From: Microcebus murinus
Taxonomy: Eukaryota; Chordata; Mammalia; Primates; Cheirogaleidae
Reading direction: 5' to 3'
NCBI RefSeq assembly: GCF_040939455.1
Contig: NC_134115.1
Location: forward strand, 22,452,727-22,516,726
DNA: 64,000 bases
A model generated the notes under the pieces. That model worked only from the letters and a program-made list of their open reading frames with translations, was not told where the DNA came from and searched no databases. Below are positions 1 through 10,583 of the stretch, in pieces (within the stretch, counting starts at the first letter, position 1; every line of letters begins with the position of its first letter). The position numbers were made by a program, and so were the translations under genes.

Positions 1-900
1 CGCTTCTGGGTATAACCAAAGGAAATGAAATCAGTATTTGGAGATATATCTGCACTGTCACGTTTATTGCAGCATTATTCACAATAGTCAAGATATGGAA
101 TCAACCTAACTGTCCATAGATGCATGAATGAACAAAAAAGTGTGTTACATATAAGTATGTATACAATGGAAAATATTATTTGGCATTAAGAAAGAATGAA
201 ATCCTGCCATGTGACAATATGGATTAATGTGTAGGACATTATGCTAATGAAATAAACCAGGTACAGAAACATAAGTATTACATGATCTCAATTATATGTA
301 GAATCTAAAAACTTGAGCTCACAGAAGCAGAAAGTGGAATGGTAGTTTCCAGGGGTTAGGGTAAATGGAATGATGTTGGTCAAAAGGTACAAAGTTTTAA
401 TTATGCACAATGAATAAATTCTGAAGATCTAACGTACAGCGTGGTGACTACAGTTAATAATATTATATTTTATACTTGAAATTTGCTAAGAAGGACAGAT
501 CTTAAATGTTTTCAGCACACACAGATGAAAAAGATAATAATGTGAGGTAATGGATATGTTATTAGCTTGATTGTAGTAATCATTTCACAATGTGTGTATA
601 TATATATATATGAAAACATATTGTACAGACTATAGTTAATAAAAATATACTGTATACTTGAAAGTCACTAAGAGAGTAGATTTTAAGTGTTCTCACCACA
701 AAAAAATGATAAATATGTGAGATGTTGCATATGTTAATTAGTTCCATTTAGTCACTCCACAATGTATACATATTTCAAAGAATCATGCTGTCCATCAGAG
801 ATATATACATTTTTGCTTGCCAATTAAAAAATAAATTTAAAAATCACATTGTACATCTTAAATATAACACAATTTTATTTATCAATTATAGCTCAATAAA
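1..900 (+). mobile_element. Old L1 3' end (ORF2 tail and 3' UTR)
   Basis: The start resembles the end of L1 ORF2 (gggtataaccaaagg, then ttattgcagcattattcaca, atgaatgaac). It runs into a 3' UTR with the phrase gtggtgactacagttaata, which recurs in diverged form near 621 (actatagttaataaa), indicating an internally duplicated 3' UTR. It is cut by the window start. No intact frame remains. Confidence 0.75.
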
Positions 901-1103
901 GTTGAGGGGAAAAAGAAAAACTCTCGGCTCTAATCAGTATTTATGTGTATTCTTGGTTGTTTTATCTCCTTATTCTCTTTTATTTAATTCTCTTATTTTC
1001 ATTTGGGCTTTTCCCCATAATACTGACTTTTCTTTAAGAGTGCAGGTCAGCTGTCTTACAGAGAGTCCACATTATGGATTTATCTCGTGATTCTCTTCAG
1101 GCT

Positions 1104-1323
1104 AAATAAAGTTTTCTCAACCTCAGCATTATTAACATTTTGGACCAGGTAATTCTTTGTCGTGAGGGGCCATCCTGTGCATGGTAGAATGTGTGGCAGC
1201 ATCTTTGACCTCTATCCACTGGATGCAAATAAAACCTCCCAGCGGTGACAATCAAAAATGTTTCAAAACATTGACAAATGTCCCATGGGGACATAATTGC
1301 TTTTAGTTAAAAATCATTGATCT
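1104..1323 (-). mobile_element. MER20-type hAT DNA transposon relic
   Basis: It is recognised in reverse from ttctcaacctcagcatta, aattctttgtcgtgaggggc, catcctgtgcatggtaga and acaaatgtcccatgggga. This is a non-autonomous hAT-Charlie relic about 220 bp long, without coding potential. The family name is from memory. Confidence 0.75.
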
Positions 1324-1859
1324 AGACACTTCTGTCAAGGATACTAGGTCATATTATGTACTTGTTAATGTGTCACATCAGGAGACACATAAAGTCAGGT
1401 TGCACGGAACTATTAACAGTGATGCTGAGTGCAATAGCTTGTTTAAGTTGGTAATCAGCAAACCTCTCCATTGTAATTAACCATTAATTGTGGCAGCACT
1501 TTGAGTCTGTGTGATCATCCTGTTCCCAAACAATTTTCCACCTAATGAATTTAACATCCACTGATGATTTGATGATTGTCCCTTGAGACAATATACTAAG
1601 GGAAGCAAAACGATACTCTTTCCTAATTCTTCCCTTGCATACATGCCAGCTGATATTTTTCTGGAAATAAGAGCCTTTCCTTTTATTCTGTTTCCCTCCC
1701 TCTTACATTTTCTTCTTTAAATATCTCCATTGATGCATGGATTTTTTTTTATAAAAAATGAATTAAATTATAATTCTTTATTATTAATTTCTTTAAATGC
1801 TCAAATTGTCCCAAATTTGGCAAGTTGAAGCCCATTCACACTAGTCATTGTTTCACTTG

Positions 1860-2640
1860 TTATGAATATATAAAATACTTACCTGGTTCAAATCAAAACT
1901 ATGTAAAAAGATATACCTAGAGAAGTCTTGCTCCCTTCCCCTCTACTCCTTTCTCTATAGATAACTGTTTTTTATTAGTTTCTTATTTATCTTTTCTGTG
2001 TTTCTTCTTACAAAAATAAGTACAAAATGTAGATACACACATACACATTTTATTTCACCATTTTTTTACCCCAAAAGTAGCATACTATATATATGTTTTA
2101 CGCTTTGCCTTCTATTTAACAGTATTTCCTGGAATCACTGTCAGTTCATATAGATCTTTTCTCTTTTGGTGGCTGCAGAGTACTACTCCATTGAGTATAT
2201 GTGCCTTAGTTTGTTCGAGTCGTCTTCTATGAACAGGCATTTGATTGTTTTCGATAGTTTATGGCCAGAAACAATACCACAGTGAATAACACCGTGAATG
2301 TGCTGTGTTGAATTTGTGGATGTGTGTTCTCAGGGTAAATCCCCGGAAGTGCTGTGGGGTTAAAGGGCAAACACACACGTAGTTGTGTTACATACTGTCA
2401 GATTTCCTTCAATAGTCATGGTACCTTTCTGTCTTCCCACTAGCAGGAAATAAGAGTGTTTGCTTTTCTACAGCCTTGCGTGTAAGCTTTTGAATGTCTG
2501 CCAATCTGATAGGTGAGAAAGAGTACCTCACAGTTGTTTTAATTTGTACTTCCCATGTAATGAACAGGCATCTTTTCTTATGCTTTAGGGCCATTTGTTT
2601 CATGTGATTTTTAAAAATCCAACTCTTTCTTCCTAATTTC
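1860..2640 (-). mobile_element. Old L1 (L1ME-like) relic, 3' part, antisense
   Basis: On the minus strand this carries decayed ORF2 end and 3' UTR sequence. Plus-strand marks include tgccaatctgataggtgag, taatttgtacttcccatgta and gggccatttgtttcatgtg. The open frame at 2409-2738 is a chance remnant with no functional reverse transcriptase. Confidence 0.7.
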
Positions 2641-2796
2641 CTGGCTATCACCTTAGATGAGGCTGTTTTTACTTTATATCTGGATTTCTGAAACAGTCTT
2701 CTAGCTGGTTTCTCTCCTATAACCTCCCTCCCTTCCAATTACCCTGAACACAGTTAACATAGTAACCAAATTAATCATAAAACACCTCTTCAAAAC

Positions 2797-2810
2797 TCTC
2801 TCTCTTTAAA
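2797..2810. repeat. Left target-site duplication of the L1 at 2811-3972
   Basis: The 14-bp sequence tctctctctttaaa is repeated exactly at 3973-3986, on the other side of the L1. Confidence 0.8.
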
Positions 2811-3972
2811 CTTTTTAAAAATTTCAGCATATTATGGGAGTACAAATGTTTAAGTTACATATATTGCCCTTGCCCCACCCGAGTCAGAGCTTCAAGCGTG
2901 TCCAATCCCCCAGATGGTGCGTACTGTACCCATTAGGTGTGTGTATACCCATCCCCTCCTCCCCCTCCCATCTGCCTGACACCGGATGAACGTTCTTACT
3001 ATATGTGCACTTAAGTGTTGATCAGTTAAAACCAATTTGATGGTGAGTACATGTGGTGCTTGTTTTTCCAGTCTTGGGATACTTCACTTAGTAGAATGGG
3101 TTCCAACTCTACGACAAGAGTGCTATATCACCATTCAAGAAAATACAAGAGGTGCTATATCACCATTGTTTCTTATAACTGAATAGTACTGCATGGTATA
3201 CATATACCATATTTTATTAATCCACTGATGTATTGATGGGCACTTGCGTTGTTTCCACATTTTTGCAATTGTGAATTGTGCTACTATAAACATTCTAGTG
3301 CAGATGTCTTTTTTATAGAATGTCTTTTTTTCCTTTGGGTAGATGCCCAGTAATGGGATTGCTAGATCAAATGGTAGTTCTACTTGTAGCTTTTTGAGGT
3401 ATCTCCATATTACTTTCCACAGAGGTTGTACTAATTTGCAGTCCCACCAGCAATGTAGGATAGTGTTCCTATCTCTCTGCAAACATGCCAACATTTCTTG
3501 TTTTGGGACTTTTTGATAAAGACCACAGTCACTGAAGATAAGCGAAATCTCATTGTGGTTTTGATTTGCATTTCCCTGATGATTAGAGATGCTAAGCATT
3601 TTTTCATGTTTGTTAGTCATTAGTCTATCTTCTTTTGAAAAGTTTCTGTTCATGTCCTTTGCCCACTTTTTCATAGGGTTGTTTGATTTTTTTCTTGCTA
3701 ATTTTCCTGAGTTCCATATAGATTCTAGTTATCGGTCCTTTATCGGATTTGTACCGTGAATATTTTCTCCCATTCTGTAGGTTGTCTGTTTGCCCTCGTG
3801 ATAGTTTCCTTGGCTGTGTGGAAGCTTTTTTAATTTGATTAGGTCCCATTTATTTATTTTGCTGTTGCTGTGTTTGCCTTTGGGGTCTTCTTTATAAATT
3901 CTTTGCCTAGTCTATAAGAGTTTTTCCAACATTTTGTTCTAGACTTCTTATAGTTTCATGCCTTAGGTTTAA
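2811..3972 (-). mobile_element. 5'-truncated strepsirrhine-type L1 insertion
   Basis: On the minus strand it carries the C-terminal end of ORF2 (residues such as [28 protein letters not shown] and ARMF-like CTRMFIVAQF) and then a 3' UTR with plus-strand marks gggagtacaaatgtttaagt and ccattaggtgtgtgtatacc, a type I associate with strepsirrhine L1. ORF2 is frameshifted between two frames near 3625-3674, so it is dead. Perfect 14-bp duplications (2797-2810 and 3973-3986) bound an insert of about 1.16 kb. A direct repeat of gtgctatatcaccatt (3120-3135 and 3152-3167) lies at the ORF2 tail. Confidence 0.88.
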
Positions 3973-5639
3973 TCTCTCTCTTTAAAAAAACTTCAATTAT
4001 CCCCTTTTAACCACAGAATACTTTTGAATTCATTAGTCTGGAATTCAAGATTTGGTTTTCAACCACTTCTCCAAACTTCTCTTTGCCTATTCTCTTATAA
4101 TTTACTTATTTCTTCTGCAAAGTTAGTACACCCAGAGTCCTAAAATTCTTCCCTCCATCTTGTTTCTCATGCCATCGTCTAGGCTGAAAGACCCCCCACA
4201 GTGTCGCTTTCCCCTCTTCTCTGCCTAACTTCCACACAAGCTCTAAGGCTCATTTCAAGTCCCATCTTGGAAACCTTTGACCACCTCAGTGCCCACAGGG
4301 CTCCCCCTTTTCTGAAGTTCTGTTGGTGCATATATTTGTCCCCTTACTTGGCACTTAATATATACAGTCTTTTTTCCTTTTTTTGCAGTTACTTAAATTT
4401 TAAAAGCTTGTATATGTTTTTTTCCCAAGAGTAGGAACTATAACCATTTCAGTGGGCAAATATTAATAGATTCTCATTACCATTTTTCTGAGTTAAAATA
4501 GAGGCACATTAAGCGCTATTTTTATTGATGAGATAAGGAAGTAAAGAGATCTTATGCAATTAAAATTAATCAAGTCGATTTGGTGGTGTAGTAGGTATGG
4601 GCTCCAAATCCTGTGTTAGAGTTAAGTGTCATATCTATTACTACATTCCTTAGATTAAAACAAGCAAACAACCACAACAAAACAAACCGATGCCTCAAAA
4701 CATTACTCTATTTACATCTCCCTTCAATTAGGGAAGAAATATAATTTAGAATACTTAGACTTGCCTTAATTAAAATTTCCAATCAAGATACTGGTTAGAA
4801 AGACAAAGAATTTGACATCAAATATTCATGGAGCAAAATGGTATTATATAAAATGTTATCTGTTTGTTTACAGTCTGATAAAAAAGAGAACTCTAACCCC
4901 ATAGTAATGAAAACACCCTTGTTCCATCCCAGAGTATCAAATTCAATTATTTTCCTCTAGACAAAAGAATCATATGTTTAGTTTTCTGTCCCCTTTCTGG
5001 TAATCCTTCCTTGGAATGACAAATAGCTAGCTCCACCTAGGAACTAGAGGAGATCCCAGTCAATCTGGAATTTGAGTTTTTCTTATTATGTGTGAAAGAT
5101 AGATATTAATCAATAGCACTCTAAACATCTGGAAAGAAATACAAAACTCAAAAAAGAAATCCCCAGGATTTTCAACAAATACTTTTTTAGTTGTTTTTTG
5201 TTTTTTCCAACAAAAAATTGCTTTTGTTTCCAACAAATAATAGAAATGATTGATTTCATTTTTCTCTAAGTCCCCTAGAGATCATCTAGACTTGGTCCAA
5301 AGATGAATCTACAGTATTAAAATGGAATAAAGCTAAGTTCTCTCTAAAGAATGATGTCCTTTCTCACAAGAAGAACCTCAGGAAAATCTACAGTAAATTA
5401 TTCATATCTTTTAAAGTTTGCGTTCACCTTATTAAAATTGTAAAATTTAATAAACCATGTCCTGTTCAAATCTTCCTTGTAGTTCTAACATTTCACAAAA
5501 AATTATTTATTTTTGTATCCTATGATTTATTTTCTCCTCTTCTTGGCCCGTAGACAAAGTTTGATTAGAGAAAGCATCAAATCCTGGGTACCCTGAGCCA
5601 TGTATCTTTGCTTTAAATTTGGGCAATTCTCCAATTCAA

Positions 5640-5748
5640 CATTTATACATTATACATTAATTAACATTTATGCATTAATTGTGCATTTATTATGCACAAA
5701 CATTTATACATTAATTGTGCATTTATACATTAATTGTGCATTTATTAT
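5640..5748. repeat. AT-rich minisatellite-like tandem array
   Basis: Units built from cattaattgtgcatttata recur about four times, in varied spacing, between 5640 and 5748. No gene is associated. Confidence 0.75.
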
Positions 5749-6674
5749 GTCCTGGGCATGTTGCTAGTTCTGGTGGGAGCAGAGCATGTAAGTCACAGAG
5801 CTTGTCCTTAAGTCGTTTAGTATCTAGGCAGAAAGATGGGTACATACAAATTTTATACTAGTCACCTAGAAAAGCTATTATCATTGGTTTATAAACAAAT
5901 GGAAATAAAAGGGAGAATTTATTCTATTGGAGAGATGAACAAAGGGTTCTGTAATAAGGTGATAATTGAGTTGAGCCAGGTCAATCCAAGATTACAGAAG
6001 GCCCAATACACACAGATTTTATAAATTAAGAGAAATCCTAGAATTTAAAAAGAGAAATTAGCAGCATTTAAAATGCTCTTGTCACCATCTTCAGAGACCC
6101 CACTGCACTTTGTATGTGTTTCTACTCTGGCAAGCATTGCCAAAGTTTTCACACCCGGTGTGTCACTTGTGACACAGAGGAATGTGCAACAGAGTCAGAG
6201 CCATGTCACCTTTGGATTCCCAATGCCAAGCACTCGGTACACAGTAGACAAAGTTTCTTAAAGGAGTGAATGGACTGAATATTTTAATAGCACTTTGCAA
6301 AGTCAATCAAACTTTCTAATTCATCTGTATTTTCAAGTAGATTCTTTTGGATTTTGAATGCCCAGGTGGCCAGTGTCTGCTATGGGATTCATTTTCCAGT
6401 GGCTTCACCCTGGTCTCACCTTTGGCTGGGTCAGCTAAGGGGAGGGGACACAGTGCAGATCTCTAGCAATCACGGTTGTCTTGTCACAGTTTCCACCTCC
6501 ATGCTAAGACCCTCACTCATCCTGAATGAGTTCACACACATTCATACATTCCTTTCAAGATGTCTTGAAGATACAGAAGGGATATCTTCTCTAGTTTTAA
6601 CATGCTGGGTGGATTTGTACCACTGCCACCATTGAGGAGAGCCAAGAGAGCCCAAATCACAGGTTTAAGATCTC

Positions 6675-6700
6675 ACTCACACACACACACACACACACAC
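6675..6700. repeat. (CA)n microsatellite
   Basis: An uninterrupted CA run of about 12 units follows ctcactca. The open frames that cross it are artefacts of the repeat. Confidence 0.9.
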
Positions 6701-7289
6701 CCCTCCACCATGCACAAAGATGCTACTAGCATGGGAACACAACATACAATAGCAAGAGTGCAAAAGGAGACCACAGAAGTTAGCTGGCGTGTGAAAACTA
6801 ATGGAAAAATAATGGTCTGAAATGGGCAAGAAGTGAAATCAAGATAGTCGTCAGTAAGCATGATCACAGAGCCAAAAAAACACATACATCATTATTCTCT
6901 GCAAAATCACCTCCTATCATCTCACAGGAGACACTGGAATCTGCCTATATTTTTTAGTTTAGTAACTTTTATTATTTATGACTAGGTTTATTCTTTGCTT
7001 CCCAGATAATTAATATTTTACCATTAAAACTCTGATTCTAAATGCTATCCTCTTCTTGAGTGTTTATTAATGTTATTATTATATTTTATTATCTATAATA
7101 GTAATATATGCGCCATTTTATAGTGGAATATAATGGGGGAATGCTATTTCAGTTTCTAGAAACTGTATTTTGTAGTCACATATATTATAGGAAATACAAC
7201 TTTTTCATTTAATGCAAGGAGAGGCAGTAATAGCCATCAGATAAATTATAATTCATTGGTAATATTTAAGATCTTATTTCAAAAATATA

Positions 7290-7450
7290 TTCTAGAAGAG
7301 AAGACTTGGAATGGTCCCAACATAAAGAAATGATAAATGTTCAATGATGGATGTCCCAATTACCCTAATCATTACACATTATCTGCATATATCAAAACAT
7401 CCCATGTCCCCCATAAATATGTACAACTATTATATATGAATAAAAAAGAG
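7290..7450 (+). mobile_element. L1 3' end relic
   Basis: Contains gatggatgtcccaattaccc and atatgtacaactattatat, typical of the terminal L1MA/L1PB-type 3' UTR, ending in an A-rich tail near 7445. A related copy lies at 25740-25960. Confidence 0.65.
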
Positions 7451-7514
7451 TTAACAAAATCCATTTAAGTGAGGACAATAAAAAGTCTACTTCATTCTAG
7501 CACAATCTAAGCCC

Positions 7515-7665
7515 TTGCAACTTCAGGTGTGGTCTATAGAAGAACAGCAACAGCAGCAGGCAGCTTGTTAGAGACACTAATTCTCAGGCCTGCCTTAGGC
7601 CGGTGAACAAGAATCTGCATTTTAACAAATCCCCACATGAGTTGCATGCACGCTGAAGTTACAGC
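7515..7665 (+). mobile_element. MER5-like hAT relic
   Basis: Phrases such as cagcttgttagagacactaa, ttctcaggcctgcctta and gaatctgcattttaacaaat follow the MER5A consensus as I remember it. It is short and diverged. Confidence 0.55.
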
Positions 7666-8491
7666 AACACTATTAACCAATCACAGGGTTCAAGGAAACT
7701 CCACGAAGTGAAATTATTCCATGAACCTTTACTAATTTTGAGTTTCCTTTCAAAGATCCCACGTGCTAATTATTTTCTCTATTTTACCTAAACTTACATT
7801 AAGATACAATCCTGGAATTTGGTGGCCTCTCTATTTTTCATTTTCCAGCCAATCTGATGATGCTGTATGTTACAAATTCTCCCCATCCCCTGCTCCACCA
7901 GCGAATCAGGTGCATGAGAGGGGAGAAAGGAAGAGGCACTGATTTGAATTAGAACATTGTCTGGAAGACTGAAAGTCCTTTTCATTGCATAATGAGGATT
8001 TAAACCTGACTGTCCCCACCATGCTTTATTCTCTATGAACTGTCTTAGGCTCCAAGCAACAGAGTCATTTTTATGACCCAATCTCTCTACCCACCAGCCC
8101 TTGTGTTTCGCACACCACGTGAGGCATTTCTTGGCTCGAGTTTATTCTTTGTTCATCTTCGAAATTTGTCACCTTGAGAAGCTAAGGAAAAGCTGAGTCT
8201 CCGGCACATGGTCACTGGTAGATATCCCAGCCAACTAGCTGACAACCAGAGGGAAAAGTGCCACCGTCTCCTTTCCTAAAGTTGAGTTTCATAAAGACAA
8301 GAGACTTATCCTTGGCCTCAAAAGCAAGTGTCTCCTCACCATGACCCTCTTTTTATTGGAGTGAGCCTGCTTAGTGGATATTGATGGTGACAGCAATGAC
8401 AAGAGTCCCCGCTGAAGCAACAACAGGGTGAGAATGTGTGAATAAGGACCTAGGTATGTTAACTCTGTAAGTAAAAAGGAAGAGGACGTAC

Positions 8492-8560
8492 CCAAGCTGC
8501 ATCCTAGACACCCTTCTTCACAAGGCACACATCCTTCATAGTCTGGGTCTTGCACTTCAC
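8492..8560 (-). CDS. PCSK5: PCSK5 PC5B-only exon (about exon 25)
   Basis: This is a short 69-bp coding exon with acceptor CTCACTGTGCAG and donor TTGG|GTACGT. Two bases complete a glycine codon, 22 codons follow, and it ends with G. The product reads EVQDPDYEGCVPCEEGC, LGCSL, with four cysteines, matching the human segment EVQDPDYEECVPCEEGCLGCSL in length and spacing. The next PC5B exon (expected to begin DDPGTC in human) is not seen between 1 and 8491, so it lies outside the window. The overlapping longer open frames nearby are read-through into intron. Confidence 0.95.
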
Positions 8561-8726
8561 CTGCACAGTGAGAGGAGTGAAAAACAGAACTCAGTTCCAC
8601 TGAGGGCAGACACATTAATTGCTATAACAATATGTTGGTGTGTGGCTTATTTTAAAGTAAATCATTAAGCAATTATGAAGCCCCAAACCATCCGTAAGGA
8701 TATGGATATATATATATCATCCACTT

Positions 8727-9173
8727 TTAACCACTTCGGTACGAGCATCGACTATAGTCAATAGCCACAGATGAACAAGCACAGCGACTTTAGCCGACAG
8801 CCAGGATATGACTTTTCTAATTTTTCATTTATCAAAATAAAATTGTGAACATTTAAAAATAACGTAATGAAAACATATATGTACATGTTACCTATTCTGA
8901 TTTACATTACAAGTAAAGCTGCCTGTCAATTAAAACAAGCTTTCAAAGCTGATTTAACATTGTCTCCCCCCACAACCACGCTTGACTAGCTTTAAAAAAA
9001 AAAAAAAAAAAAAACAAAAAAAAAAACAAGCTTTCAGTGCTTTAAACCTTTCCTCATCACACAAGAGCAAAACGGACTCGTCGTCAATGCACAGCACACA
9101 CTGTCGTGTGGACCATGAGTGCCGGCTGTGGGCAAGGTTTCGCGGCCGGTGAGCGCTGTACCGAAGTGGTTAA
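8727..9173. mobile_element. piggyBac-like MITE with TTAA target duplications
   Basis: The element 8731-9169 begins CCACTTCGGTAC and ends GTACCGAAGTGG, a perfect 12-bp terminal inverted repeat. TTAA flanks both ends (8727-8730 and 9170-9173), the diagnostic target duplication of piggyBac transposons. It has no transposase frame, so it is a non-autonomous element. It is 439 bp long, of which about 91 bp is a later Y5 RNA insertion. Several CG dinucleotides survive in it (for example in ttcgcggccggtgagcgctg), suggesting a relatively young age. piggyBac families active in the mouse lemur lineage are described in the literature; whether this belongs to one of them needs a database comparison. Confidence 0.85.
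8946..9023 (+). pseudogene. Y5 RNA (RNY5) retropseudogene, 5'-truncated, with poly-A tail
   Basis: The body 8946-8993 matches the 3' part of Y5 RNA from about nucleotide 30: aagctgatttaacattgtct, ccccccacaacc, cgcttgactagctt. An A-rich tail of about 30 bases follows. Thirteen-base direct repeats aaacaagctttca flank it (8933-8945 and 9024-9036), a clear target-site duplication of L1-mediated retroposition. The insertion is nested in the piggyBac-like MITE and so is younger than it. The 5' half of the RNA, including the Ro-binding stem partner, is missing, so it is not functional. Confidence 0.88.
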
Positions 9174-9290
9174 AAAAAAAAAATCTCTTTCTATTAATTT
9201 AATAGATTGGATCAGCTTAATTGGGGACAAATAAAACCAAGTTGGACTGTATGCCATGCAACTAGTTTTGAAGTAAAGATGATAGATTTT

Positions 9291-9523
9291 GGGTGTGAGG
9301 GTGATCTGGCTGTGATATCTGTCACCCCCTCCATCACCAGGGTTGATTTGGATGATCTGGCTGGCTTGGTGTGTGTCCCCTCCCTCACGGCTCCACGTGT
9401 GCCCCTCCATAAGCTGTGAGCTCCGGCGAAGAGGATGACCTTCCCCAATAGAGGAGGACCAGGCTTCGGTCAAGGGTATACAAGTAGCTGTGCTCCCCTG
9501 CTAGAACCTCCAAACAAGCTCTC
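9291..9523 (+). pseudogene. 7SK RNA (RN7SK) pseudogene, 3'-truncated
   Basis: It matches 7SK RNA from its 5' end: gggtgtgagggtgatctggc, tgatatctgtcacccc, ccagggttgatt, gatctggctggcttgg, gaggatgaccttcccc, aatagaggaggacc, ttcggtcaagggtatac, gctcccctgctagaacctcc. It stops near nucleotide 240 of the RNA, at aagctctcaag, without a poly-A tail. Flanking repeats aagatgatagat (9276-9287) and aagatggtagat (9524-9535) agree at 11 of 12 bases and suggest retroposition of a truncated RNA (tailless retropseudogene). Many substitutions are present and no proximal Pol III promoter is recognisable upstream. Open frames across it are meaningless. Confidence 0.9.
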
Positions 9524-10376
9524 AAGATGGTAGATATTATTTATTTAAAAAATCTACTGTGCTTTTGGGAAAATGGAATTGGGTATGTGAATGATCAGGT
9601 TCCGTCTCTCTTTTTATCTGTCCTTCTAAGCACTTTAAAAAAATGTTTTAAATCTTTTACTGTATTAATAAACATTAAGGAGAGACAGAAATGAGTGTCT
9701 TAATAATTCTAAAGAGGTCTTGGAGCTCTCTTCAGCACCAGACCAGGCATAATTCTGAGACTGAGCGGAGAAGTGGTCTGTGGCATTCTTACATAGAGCA
9801 GAGCCAAAATTATGTGCTGTTTTTAAAGTTCCCTCTTCCAATATGAGATAAGAAATTGGGCAATAACAATAACACATACGATTCACAGGCCACTTTCATA
9901 TATTCAAGTAGTTTTAGGGTAGCCTGATTCCTACTTGCTTCTCACAGCAGCTCTGCTTTGGTCCTGTGGTACTTCCACAAACAAAGATGCCAAGACATGG
10001 GCAAATTAGACTAGTTTTGCCCAGGGTCTCATATCTAGTCGTTGGGAAGGAGAAAATTGTTGACCAGGACTTTGGGTCTCTAATCTAGTTTTTTTCTCCA
10101 CTATGTCCTTTCCACAATTCCACCCTCCCCAGTTCAAGATGACTTTCTATCTGATCAGCCGCATTCCTATGACCTTGGATTGTGTCTGGAGAAACCTCAA
10201 GAAAGGGTGTGTAGGGAAAGAGAGAGGGGCAGCTACTACTGTCCCCACTTGATATATGGAGTCACACAAAGTCATCCCAAGTGCCTACACTAAAGCCAGG
10301 AAAGTAATTCAAATCTGTAGGGTACACCTCTTCCTCCCACCTCCTGGGGCTGGGCAGGGGCCCCAGAGCAGAGTAC

Positions 10377-10583
10377 CTTGTCCACACTGTAACTTCCGGC
10401 AGGTGTGGTTGGTGGGCACTATGAAGTAGCCACTCATGCATCTCATGCAGACATGTGGGCTGTGGCAAAGCTCGCAGTTGTCCGGGCAGGGCAGGCAGGT
10501 GTGCCCCTCGGCAGGGTAGTGGCCTGCTGGGCAGCTCTCTCGACACTCTCCCTGGTACAGGAAGCGTTCTTGGCCATGCTTGT
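10377..10583 (-). CDS. PCSK5: PCSK5 PC5B-only exon (about exon 24)
   Basis: This is a 207-bp coding exon, the longest here, with acceptor CTAACTGATCAG and donor AAG|GTACTC. Two bases complete an aspartate codon, 68 codons follow, and it ends with G. The product reads DKHGQERFLYQGECRESC, PAGHYPAEGHTCLPC, PDNCELCHSPHVC, MRCMSGYFIVPTNHTC, RKLQCGQ. It has ten cysteines and one sequon (NHT). The matches FLYQGEC, CLPCPDNCELCHS and PTNHTC identify PCSK5 firmly. It encodes more than one furin-like repeat of the PC5B extracellular region. Confidence 0.97.

Larger units (their letters stand above)
1..8491. other. PCSK5 intron downstream of exon 8492-8560 (partial)
   Basis: No exon was found in this 8.5 kb. 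It contains L1 3' ends, a MER20, an L1ME-type relic, a TSD-flanked strepsirrhine-type L1, an AT-rich tandem array, a CA repeat and a MER5-like relic, listed separately. Stretches 4000-5630 and 5750-6660 are AT-rich with no recognised feature, apart from vague old repeat similarity around 4040-4400. Confidence 0.8.
8561..10376. other. PCSK5 intron between exons 8492-8560 and 10377-10583
   Basis: This intron of about 1.8 kb holds the MITE, the Y5 RNA retropseudogene inside it and the 7SK RNA pseudogene. From 9540 to 10376 I see no recognisable element. Confidence 0.85.

Noticed and set aside
1876..1890. atacttacctgg resembles the start of U1 snRNA
   Set aside because: The match ends after about 12 bases and the surroundings follow an L1 3' UTR in reverse.
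3135..3849. Open frames similar to LINE-1 ORF2
   Set aside because: Real L1 ORF2 similarity, but truncated and frameshifted, so it is listed as part of the L1 relic and not as a gene.
9084..9473. Minus-strand open frames of 78 and 129 residues
   Set aside because: They cover the MITE end and the 7SK RNA pseudogene on the opposite strand.
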